Positions 1-5,955 of a stretch of DNA of 7,649 nt are shown here, piece by piece. The stretch covers positions 1-7,649 of the forward strand of contig SFOF01000100.1 in assembly GCA_004552515.1 (NCBI GenBank), written 5' to 3'. Each line of letters opens with the position of its first letter. Positions within the stretch are counted from its first letter, which is position 1. Both the position numbers and the translations under genes were made by a program. The DNA comes from Clostridiales bacterium. Its GTDB lineage: Bacteria > Bacillota > Clostridia > Christensenellales > Aristaeellaceae. The notes beneath the pieces were generated by a model. It did not search any database. It saw only the letters and a list, made by a program, of their open reading frames with translations, and was not told where the DNA came from.

Positions 1-87
1 TGCCCTCATTATCGTCTATAAAATCGGATGAGAGCTGTAATTTGCGAAATTGTCATTGGAAGTACAACAAATTTAAGAACATTGTCG

Positions 88-116
88 TTGACGAACGGCG
101 TATTTTGTTGTATCCT
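88..116 (+). promoter_or_regulatory. Sigma-A-like promoter of the twelve-module protein gene
   Basis: A -35 box TTGACG (88-93) and a -10 box TATCCT (111-116) are separated by exactly 17 bases. Transcription would begin near 123, giving a leader of roughly 70 bases before the ATG at 196. The first 13 bases, TTGACGAACGGCG, recur exactly in the promoter at 3306-3334. The assignment rests on match to the consensus and correct spacing only. Confidence 0.65.
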
Positions 117-154
117 GTAATATAAGGTCGAGTCTATATGACCATACAGACGCG

Positions 155-179
155 TAATCTGCACCTCTGCGTGCGATTA
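155..179 (+). promoter_or_regulatory. Leader hairpin abutting the ribosome site
   Basis: TAATC (155-159) pairs with GATTA (175-179), and GCAC (161-164) pairs with GTGC (171-174). This gives nine base pairs with one bulged T and a six-base loop. The hairpin ends two bases before AAGGAG (182-187), the ribosome site, which lies eight bases from the ATG at 196. It could protect the 5' end, hold the ribosome site open, or control access to it. It has no T tract, so it is not a terminator. Function is inferred from position only. Confidence 0.4.
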
Positions 180-195
180 ATAAGGAGATAAAGCC

Positions 196-2871
196 ATGGC
201 GAGCGGAAAAATCTTTAAAATCGGCAAAATGCTGATCAATGTATCCGGCAAGGGCATCGCCACCAAGGATACGACCACCGGCGAAATTCGTCGGATGCGC
301 TTCCCCTGGGCCAGCCCCAAGCCGGTTCAGCCCGAGCCGGAGGCAAACGAGCGCGAGGCGTACGACGACGAGGAGCAGTACGCCGACGATCAGGATAATT
401 ATCAGGATTACGACGATCAGGAGCAGGACTACGACGACAATCGCGGCTATTCGGACGAGGATTACGACGAGGGCGATGAAAAGGGCGGTCTGCTGAACGC
501 CGCGTGGTTCATGTGGGCCATGCTGATCCTGCTGCCCCCCTTCGGCATCTGGCTGCTCTGGCGACGCAACCGCTATGAGTTCACCACGCGCACCGCGCTG
601 TCGCTGGTGTTCATCGTCTGGTTCGTGCTGCTGCTGGTGCTCCTGTTCACCCGCGTCGGCGGGCGCGACAACACCGTGCGGCCCGATACCTCCACGCTGC
701 CCAGCGTTTCCGCCACGGCGACGGCCACCGCGACGCCCACCGCATCGCCCTCCCCCACGCCCAACGCCGGCAGCGCAAGCGTCCAGCCCTCCGTGACCCC
801 CAACGCCAACGGCACGGCCGCTCCCTCGACCACCGATTCCGGCACGACCGGCGCGGCGACGCAGTTCGTCTATTCCGTGCAGGGCGGCAAATACTTCCAT
901 TCCAACCCCGACTGCGACAACATGACCGGCGCGAGCCGCGTGACGCTGAGCGTGGCGCTGTCGCGCAACCAGACGGCCTGTCCCAAGTGCTATCAGCAGC
1001 CGACCAACACGCCCGCGGCGACCTCCACGCCCCTGCCCGCCGGCAGCTATTACGCCACGCCGACCGGCACGTACTATCACACCAACCCGAACTGCGGCGG
1101 CATGAAGAACGCCCAGGTGGTCACTCAGGCCGAAGCCATTGGCCGCGGCCAGACCGCCTGCCCCACCTGCGTCGGCTCGGTCTACATGACCACGAACGGC
1201 ACCTGGTATCACAGCAAGTCGAACTGCCAGGGCATGACCGGCGCCAAGCTGGTCACCATTGACGACGCGGTGAAGGCCGGCAAGACGCCCTGCCCCGAAT
1301 GCATCGGCACGACCGGCGGCGACGGCACGGGGGCCGCGGCCACCAGCGCCCCCACCGGCAGCGATTCCTCGAACGTATTCTACTGCACCGACAGGGGTAC
1401 ATGGTATCATTCCGACGAGCACTGCCAGGGCATGACCGGCGCTTACAAGATCTCCGCCGCGGCAGCCGAGCAGAAGGGCAAGACCCCCTGCCCCAGGTGC
1501 CTGGGCGGCAACAGCGGCGTTGACAACTACTACGCCACGACGAACGGCAAGTGGTATCACACCGACAAAAACTGCCAGGGCATGACCGGCGCGACGCGCG
1601 TCTCGCTGGCCACCGCCCTCAAGCGTGGCCAGACCGCCTGCCCCGTGTGCGCGGGCGGCACCGCCGACACCGAGCCTGACATCGTGCCCGTCACGACCCC
1701 GACCGCCAATCCGAACGGCGGCGCCACCACCGTGACCGACGGCGAGTATTACTCCACGACCGACGGCACCTACTTCCACAAGAACGCGACCTGCTCCGGC
1801 ATGAAGAACGCCACCAAGGTGACCGCCGCCCAGATCGCCGAGCGCGGCCAGAAGCCCTGCCCCAAGTGCGTCGGCACGTCGGGCACCTACTATTCCACGC
1901 CCACCGGCACTTACTATCACGCCAACGCGACCTGCTCCGGCATGAAGAATGCCGACATCGTGACGCTAGCCATGATCCGCAGCCGCGGCCAAAGCCCCTG
2001 CCCCAAGTGCATCGGCGGCTCGAACACCGGCGATAACAACGGCGGCAATACCGGCGACGATACCGGCACCGGCTATTACTACGCCACGGCGGGCGGCGAG
2101 CACTATCACAGCAAGGCCACCTGCTCCGGCATGAAGGGCGCGACCAAGATCACGCAGGCCGCGGCTGAGGCGGCCGGCAAGACCCCCTGCCCCACCTGCG
2201 TCGGCTCGGTCTACTCCGCGGGCGGCCAGTACTACCACAAGGACAAAACCTGCGGCGGCATGAAGAACGCCAAGCTGGTCACCATACTTGCCGCTGAAAA
2301 GGCCGGACAGACCGCCTGCCCCAAGTGCATCGGCGGCACGCCCAGTCCGACCGACGCCCCCAGTCAGGACGACGACGATTCCGATCTGGCCTACTACGCC
2401 ACGGAAAACGGCGATCACTATCACCGCAACTCCACCTGCTCCGGCATGAAGGGCGCGACAAAGATCAGCGAAGCGGCGGCCAAGAAGGCCGGCAAGACGC
2501 CCTGCCCCAAGTGCATCGGCACGGTCTACGCGGTTGACGGCGGCGACTACTACCACAAGACCGCCACCTGTTCCGGCATGAAGAACGCCCGTCTGATGAC
2601 CGTCGATCAGGCCGAACTGAGCGGCCACGCCCCCTGCCCCACCTGCATGGGCGGCACGCCGATCGACAGCGGCGACGACAACACCGGCGGCAACACGGGC
2701 GCGAAGGTCGATCCCGACACCACCGAGGTATGGGTGACGATCGAGGGCAGCAAGTACCACAGCGAGCAGCATTGCAGCGGCATGAAGAACGCCGCCAAGA
2801 CCACGCTAAGCTGGGCGCTTTCCCACAACTACGCGCGCTGCACCGTGTGCAACGCCCCTTCCGCGGACTAA
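196..2871 (+). CDS. Membrane-anchored protein with twelve HCCC (probable zinc) modules
   Basis: An 891-residue protein of unknown function. The ATG follows AAGGAG at eight bases, which fixes the start. Seen in order: a basic stretch at residues 1-45; a tract at 46-96 rich in Asp, Glu, Tyr and Gln; a membrane helix at about 99-122 (with LLPPFGIWLLW); a loop containing RRNRYEFTTR; a second helix at about 133-151; and a Thr/Ser/Pro/Ala linker at 160-222. Twelve modules follow from 224 to 885. Each has a Y/F/W-H pair and the pattern H-x4-C-x21-C-x2-C, usually with CxGM and G-(Q/K)-x-(A/P)-CPxC. Four fixed ligands per module suggest one zinc each. The pattern resembles the Ada metal-binding domain and single Cys modules at the ends of some clostridial secreted nucleases; that link is from memory. 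Two helices put both ends on the same side. The linker suggests the cell surface, but there is no signal peptide, LPXTG motif or lipobox. The gene is monocistronic, between its own promoter and terminator. Confidence 0.85.
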   Translation: MASGKIFKIGKMLINVSGKGIATKDTTTGEIRRMRFPWASPKPVQPEPEANEREAYDDEEQYADDQDNYQDYDDQEQDYDDNRGYSDEDYDEGDEKGGLLNAAWFMWAMLILLPPFGIWLLWRRNRYEFTTRTALSLVFIVWFVLLLVLLFTRVGGRDNTVRPDTSTLPSVSATATATATPTASPSPTPNAGSASVQPSVTPNANGTAAPSTTDSGTTGAATQFVYSVQGGKYFHSNPDCDNMTGASRVTLSVALSRNQTACPKCYQQPTNTPAATSTPLPAGSYYATPTGTYYHTNPNCGGMKNAQVVTQAEAIGRGQTACPTCVGSVYMTTNGTWYHSKSNCQGMTGAKLVTIDDAVKAGKTPCPECIGTTGGDGTGAAATSAPTGSDSSNVFYCTDRGTWYHSDEHCQGMTGAYKISAAAAEQKGKTPCPRCLGGNSGVDNYYATTNGKWYHTDKNCQGMTGATRVSLATALKRGQTACPVCAGGTADTEPDIVPVTTPTANPNGGATTVTDGEYYSTTDGTYFHKNATCSGMKNATKVTAAQIAERGQKPCPKCVGTSGTYYSTPTGTYYHANATCSGMKNADIVTLAMIRSRGQSPCPKCIGGSNTGDNNGGNTGDDTGTGYYYATAGGEHYHSKATCSGMKGATKITQAAAEAAGKTPCPTCVGSVYSAGGQYYHKDKTCGGMKNAKLVTILAAEKAGQTACPKCIGGTPSPTDAPSQDDDDSDLAYYATENGDHYHRNSTCSGMKGATKISEAAAKKAGKTPCPKCIGTVYAVDGGDYYHKTATCSGMKNARLMTVDQAELSGHAPCPTCMGGTPIDSGDDNTGGNTGAKVDPDTTEVWVTIEGSKYHSEQHCSGMKNAAKTTLSWALSHNYARCTVCNAPSAD
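865..2850 (+). repeat. Twelve in-frame modules of about 123 bases
   Basis: The modules cover residues 224-265, 284-325, 329-369, 394-435, 444-485, 517-558, 564-605, 627-668, 672-711, 733-773, 778-817 and 844-885. Ligand spacing is identical in all twelve. Gaps alternate between short (3, 8, 5, 3 and 4 residues) and long (18 to 31 residues), so modules 2-11 form five doublets flanked by one single module at each end. DNA identity is locally high: 1157-1185 equals 2186-2214 (29 bases), 2117-2144 equals 2432-2459 (28 bases), and 1783-1808 equals 1924-1949 (26 bases). Such tracts could allow copy number to change by recombination or slippage. Confidence 0.9.
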
Positions 2872-2882
2872 TGTAATGCACG

Positions 2883-2924
2883 AACGCCCCGTCCGAGCCT
2901 GAAATGGTTCGAGCGGGGCGTTTT
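2883..2924 (+). terminator. Rho-independent terminator of the twelve-module gene
   Basis: AACGCCCCG (2883-2891) pairs perfectly with CGGGGCGTT (2914-2922). An inner helix CGAGCC/GGTTCG caps it around a TGAAAT loop, and the right arm runs into TTTT (2921-2924). It begins 12 bases after the stop codon. The strong GC stem and position make this secure. Confidence 0.9.
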
Positions 2925-3224
2925 CGTATCTCTTTTCCGGCGCATTGCCATCATGCCGGCGCTCTTCAACACGGAAATGGCAGGGACGCACCCCAATCAT
3001 GCCGCGCCACGCGCTGCGAGTTTCGAGCGCTTTGAAGGCGAAGCGGTGTTCTGCGCATCACATCAGTTCAGCATGGAAATGTCAGGAATATGCCTTCCTA
3101 ACACGCCCTGTACGGCGCCTTCCATAATGCAGGCGGCCTCATCTGCTGCCCGATTCGAGACAAAACACGTCTTTTTTTGATTGTTTTGCTCCACAGTTCC
3201 AAGCGGCGTGCCACTCTTCTCATG
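2925..3224. other. Intergenic stretch without a convincing gene
   Basis: Short open frames exist on both strands, for example 2953-3180 (plus, 75 residues) and 3063-3299 (minus, 78 residues). None has a good ribosome site, a recognisable motif or the codon bias of the neighbouring genes. The only local structure is a weak AGAC/GTCT hairpin (3158-3172) that runs into seven Ts (3172-3178), which might be a minor plus-strand terminator. Nothing else is recognisable. Confidence 0.5.
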
Positions 3225-3273
3225 AAAAATCAGGCTCCGTCCCGCCGGCGCAAGGGCCGATGCGAACGGAGCC
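3225..3273 (-). terminator. Probable terminator of folT
   Basis: Read on the minus strand, GGCTCCGT (3273-3266) pairs with ACGGAGCC (3240-3233). A small inner CGGC/GCCG helix lies within the 25-base loop. The stem is followed by TGA and then five Ts (3229-3225). It lies about 70 bases beyond the folT stop codon and is the first T-tailed hairpin there. The large loop and short T tract keep confidence moderate. Confidence 0.5.
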
Positions 3274-3288
3274 AGTGTTCTTTTGCAG

Positions 3289-3320
3289 CGCGCCGTCAAT
3301 TCCTTTTGACGAACGGCGCG
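3289..3320. repeat. Inverted repeat beyond the folT stop codon
   Basis: CGCGCCGT (3289-3296) pairs perfectly with ACGGCGCG (3313-3320). A further CAA/TTG pairing is possible inside. Neither strand has a T tract next to it, so it is not a classical terminator. It overlaps the -35 box of the plus-strand promoter at 3306-3334. It could be an operator, an mRNA 3'-end stabiliser for folT, or chance. Confidence 0.4.
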
Positions 3321-3334
3321 GAATATGATAGAAT
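3306..3334 (+). promoter_or_regulatory. Consensus promoter pointing into the folT 3' end
   Basis: TTGACG (3306-3311), 17 bases, then TAGAAT (3329-3334) form a near-consensus sigma-A promoter. Its start would be near 3341, at the folT stop codon, so the RNA would be antisense to folT. If it ran far enough it would reach the branching enzyme gene about 630 bases away. It shares 13 bases, TTGACGAACGGCG, with the promoter at 88-116. Activity cannot be judged from sequence. Confidence 0.45.
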
Positions 3335-3341
3335 AGAAGTG

Positions 3342-3887
3342 TCAGCGATGGGGAGCGTATACGCGCCGCGCCAGCTTCAAAAGCGGATAGAGCAGTATCA
3401 CATCCACGGGATATTGCAGCAGGTTTTTGAGCGCGCGCGCGGGCAGTATGACGAAGAACGCCTTGCCGTAGAGCAGATTGAGCCAGAGCGTGTTGAGCAG
3501 CAGATTGCAGATCACGTCGATCAGCAGCTTTGTGAGCAGCACGCGCTTCAGGCTGACCTCGCGGTCATAGAGCATCGCGCCGTAAATCGCGCCGCTCACC
3601 AGGCCGGTCAGCGTAAAGCCCGGAAAGTACGGGCCGATGGGATGGATGATCGAGCCGAGTATGTCGGCCAGCGCACCGTTGATCATCGAGGCTGCCGGCC
3701 CCAGCAGCGCGCCCGTCGTGCTGAGCGCCAAATAGCCAAACGATATGCGGATGCTCGGCCCCAGCGGAATAGCCGCGACCAGCCCCAACAGCACCTGAAC
3801 GCCCAGCAGCATCGCCGCCGTCACCAGCGCGCGCAGATGACGCATCCCGCGCAGCGACCGAACAAAAACGTTACCCTCGTTTGCCAA
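3342..3887 (-). CDS. folT: FolT-family ECF transporter S component
   Basis: A 181-residue integral membrane protein, the substrate-binding subunit of an energy-coupling factor importer, probably for folate. It must pair with an energizing module (EcfT plus two EcfA ATPases), none of which is encoded here. About six hydrophobic helices are visible, near residues 18-40, 48-64, 67-82, 88-106, 113-138 and 155-171. Features I recognise from the folate-type S family are IRISFGYLALSTTGALLGP (about 47-64), a GALADILG helix (71-78), PIGPYFPGFTL (83-93), NTLWLNLLYG (132-141) and PARALKNLLQYP (149-160). The length is usual for S components. The start is TTG (3887-3885), chosen because GGAGGG lies seven bases upstream; a nearby ATG abuts that site and reads into a stop. 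Substrate is inferred from family resemblance, and other vitamins remain possible. Confidence 0.85.
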   Translation of the reverse strand: MANEGNVFVRSLRGMRHLRALVTAAMLLGVQVLLGLVAAIPLGPSIRISFGYLALSTTGALLGPAASMINGALADILGSIIHPIGPYFPGFTLTGLVSGAIYGAMLYDREVSLKRVLLTKLLIDVICNLLLNTLWLNLLYGKAFFVILPARALKNLLQYPVDVILLYPLLKLARRVYAPHR

Positions 3888-3894
3888 TGTTCAT

Positions 3895-3900
3895 CCCTCC
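3895..3900 (-). promoter_or_regulatory. Ribosome site that selects the TTG start of folT
   Basis: GGAGGG reads 3900 to 3895 on the minus strand, with seven bases before TTG (3887-3885). The ATG at 3894-3892 touches the site and meets a TAA after seven codons in another frame, so it is not the start. Confidence 0.75.
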
Positions 3901-3911
3901 AGACGCAATTC

Positions 3912-3940
3912 ATTATACCTTCAATCGCGCCGCACGCGAA
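3912..3940 (-). promoter_or_regulatory. folT promoter with a perfect -10 box
   Basis: On the minus strand, TATAAT (3917-3912) is a perfect -10 box. At 17 bases upstream the -35 position reads TTCGCG (3940-3935), which is poor. The start would be near 3905, leaving only about five bases before the GGAGGG ribosome site. There is therefore no room for a folate riboswitch or other leader control. Confidence 0.5.
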
Positions 3941-3948
3941 ACCATATT
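3920..3948 (+). promoter_or_regulatory. Weak candidate promoter for the branching enzyme operon
   Basis: TTCAAT (3920-3925), 17 bases, then CATATT (3943-3948) is the best-spaced plus-strand pair in the 79-base spacer. It matches only three and four of six consensus bases. It would share DNA with the divergent folT promoter. The operon might instead be read from the promoter at 3306. Confidence 0.25.
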
Positions 3949-3966
3949 TAAGGCAGGTTGTGTTAA

Positions 3967-5955
3967 ATGAAGAGGAAAAATGTTAACCGTCCGCGCATGA
4001 TCAGCGTCGATCCCGCGCTCGCGCCCTATGCCGAGGATATTCAGGCCCGCATCGAGCACTACCGCGCCGTCCGCAAATCCCTTCTGGGCGATCAGGAGAT
4101 CACATCCTTCGCCAACGGTTATCTCTATTTCGGCCTGCACCGCGAGGCGGGCGGCTGGGTGTTCCGCGAGCACGCGCCGGCCGCCGCCGCGATCCACCTC
4201 TTCGGCGATTTTAACGGCTGGAACCGCACGTCTCATCCGCTCACGCGCCTTGACAGCGGCGAATGGGAGATCCACATCCCCGGCGAGGACACGCTCAAAC
4301 ACGGCGAGCGCTATCTCATCGAGATCACGACGCCCGCCGGCGAAAAATTCGACCGCATCCCCGCCTACGCCACGAGCGCCGTGCAGAACCGCAAGACCTG
4401 CCAGTTCGACGGCCGCGTGCTGGCCAATCCGCCCTATGAGTGGCACGACCAGAAGCGCGCGCGCTCCATGCCCTCCCCCCTGCTGATCTATGAATGTCAC
4501 GTCGGCATGGCGCAGGAGGACGGCGGCATCGGCACATACCGCCAGTTCGCCGACAGCGTGCTGCCGCGCATCAAGAGGGACGGCTACAACGCCGTCCAGC
4601 TCATGGCCATACAGGAGCACCCCTATTACGCCAGCTTCGGCTATCAGGTCACCAACCCGTTCGCCGCGTCCTCGTGGTACGGTGAGCCGGACGACCTCAA
4701 ATACCTGATCGACACGGCGCACGGCCTGGGGCTGCGCGTGCTGCTCGATCTGGTTCATTCCCATTCCGCCGCCAACCAGCGCGAGGGCATTTGCAATTTC
4801 GACGGCAGCGGTTCGCTCTACTGCCGCGGCCATCACCCCGCCTGGGGCAGCCGTCTGTTCGCCTATGGCCGGCACGACGTGATCCACTATCTGCTCTCGA
4901 ACGTCAAGTTCTGGATGGACGAGTATCACTTCGACGGCTTCCGCTTCGACGGCGTGACCAGCATGATCTACAGCGATCACGGACTGGGGCGCTGCTTTAC
5001 GAGCTATGCCGACTACTACAGCGGCGGCGTGGATTTCGATGCGCTGACCTATCTCACGCTGGCCACAGAGCTGATCCACGCGATCAATCCGCACGCCGTG
5101 GCCATCGCCGAGGACATGAGCGGCTATCCGGGGCTGTGCCTGCCCATCGCGTGGGGCGGCGTGGGCTTCAACGACCGGCTCAATATGGGCGTGCCCGATC
5201 TGTGGATCCGGCTCACGAAGGACTCGCGCGAGCAGGACTGGGATATGTTCCATCTCTGGTATGAGCTGACCACCCGCCGCCCGCACGAAAAGACCATCGG
5301 CTATTCCGAATCACACGATCAGGCGCTCGTGGGCGACAAGACGCTCTTGTTCCGCCTCCTGGACGCGGAGATGTACACCGGCATGGATCGCGCCTATCAC
5401 TCGCCCAGCATGGATCGCGGCATCGCGCTGATCAAGCTGATCCGCCTGATCACGCTGCTGGCGGCCTGCGACGGCTATCTCAACTTCATGGGCAACGAGT
5501 TCGGCCATCCCGAATGGATCGACTTTCCGCGCGAGGGCAACGGCTGGAGCGGCCGCTATGCGCGCAGGCAGTGGTCGCTGGCCGAAAACGGCTATCTCAA
5601 ATACAGCCAGCTCGGCCAGTTCGACCGCGATATGCTCGCCCTCGTGCGCAAATACCGCGTGCTGTCCGATCCGGCGGCGCGCAGCCTGTGGATTGATCAG
5701 GCGCGCAAGCTGATCGTCTTCACGCGCGGCGGCCTGCTCTTCGCGTTCAACTTCGGCCCCGAGCGCGCGCTGCTCTCCCTGCCCATAAGCGGCCTTGAAA
5801 GCGGCGATTACGATATACTGCTCTCCACTGATTCCGGCGAATACGGCGGCTTTGAACGCATCGACGCGCCATTCTCGATCGACGAGAGCGGCCTTCTGCG
5901 CGGCGCGCTGAGCGAACGCACCGCCGTGGCGCTGAAGCGAAAGGAAAAGGCATGA
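3967..5955 (+). CDS. glgB: 1,4-alpha-glucan branching enzyme, GH13_8 type
   Basis: A cytoplasmic enzyme of 662 residues that cuts an alpha-1,4 glucan chain and rejoins it through an alpha-1,6 bond, making branches in glycogen. A CBM48-like domain lies at about 55-140 (WVFREHAPAAAAIHLFGDFNGW). The (beta/alpha)8 catalytic domain follows, with DLVHSH (261-266), GFRFDGVTSM with nucleophile D328, AIAEDMSG with acid/base E382, and YSESHDQALVGDKT with D451. FMGNEFGHPEWIDFPREGN (508-525) and ARRQW are typical of the subfamily found in eukaryotes and some bacteria. A C-terminal beta domain spans about 570-662. All catalytic residues and the usual length are present. The ATG at 3967 has only a weak AGG nine bases upstream; ATG 3997 (Met11) is an alternative but has no better site. 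The stop codon overlaps the next ORF as ATGA. No glgC, glgA or glgP is nearby. Confidence 0.95.
   Translation: MKRKNVNRPRMISVDPALAPYAEDIQARIEHYRAVRKSLLGDQEITSFANGYLYFGLHREAGGWVFREHAPAAAAIHLFGDFNGWNRTSHPLTRLDSGEWEIHIPGEDTLKHGERYLIEITTPAGEKFDRIPAYATSAVQNRKTCQFDGRVLANPPYEWHDQKRARSMPSPLLIYECHVGMAQEDGGIGTYRQFADSVLPRIKRDGYNAVQLMAIQEHPYYASFGYQVTNPFAASSWYGEPDDLKYLIDTAHGLGLRVLLDLVHSHSAANQREGICNFDGSGSLYCRGHHPAWGSRLFAYGRHDVIHYLLSNVKFWMDEYHFDGFRFDGVTSMIYSDHGLGRCFTSYADYYSGGVDFDALTYLTLATELIHAINPHAVAIAEDMSGYPGLCLPIAWGGVGFNDRLNMGVPDLWIRLTKDSREQDWDMFHLWYELTTRRPHEKTIGYSESHDQALVGDKTLLFRLLDAEMYTGMDRAYHSPSMDRGIALIKLIRLITLLAACDGYLNFMGNEFGHPEWIDFPREGNGWSGRYARRQWSLAENGYLKYSQLGQFDRDMLALVRKYRVLSDPAARSLWIDQARKLIVFTRGGLLFAFNFGPERALLSLPISGLESGDYDILLSTDSGEYGGFERIDAPFSIDESGLLRGALSERTAVALKRKEKA

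Noticed and set aside
73..1920. Long minus-strand open frame (615 codons) opposite the module gene
   Set aside because: Its protein is low-complexity Gly/Ala/Val/Arg with periodicity copied from the plus-strand repeats. The plus strand has the clear ribosome site, promoter, terminator and conserved motif.
1966..2772. Minus-strand open frame (268 codons) opposite later modules
   Set aside because: Same cause: GC-rich repeat codons on the plus strand keep the opposite frame open. It has no recognisable domain or ribosome site.
865..2850. Reading the repeat array as a CRISPR array
   Set aside because: The repeats are in-frame, degenerate and of unequal spacing, and encode a conserved protein module; there are no unique spacers between identical repeats.
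2946..3090. Faint repeats between folT and the first terminator (TGCCAT/ATGGCA, and GGAAATG twice)
   Set aside because: Only six or seven bases match over long gaps, as expected by chance.
3293..3306. Fourteen bases matching the conserved 16S rRNA segment AAAGGAATTGACGG on the minus strand
   Set aside because: The match stops at both ends, with no further rRNA-like sequence. It is explained by a palindrome and a -35 box that happen to contain it.
3888..3966. Folate riboswitch upstream of folT
   Set aside because: The perfect -10 box would start the RNA about five bases before the ribosome site, leaving no space for an aptamer.
3177..3986. Plus-strand open frame (269 codons) across folT
   Set aside because: It is antisense to the clear folT gene and its Gln/Arg/His-rich product resembles nothing. 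The promoter at 3306 lies inside it rather than before it.
3913..5286. Minus-strand open frame (457 codons) opposite the branching enzyme
   Set aside because: The plus-strand enzyme is unmistakable with all catalytic motifs; the opposite frame gives no recognisable protein.
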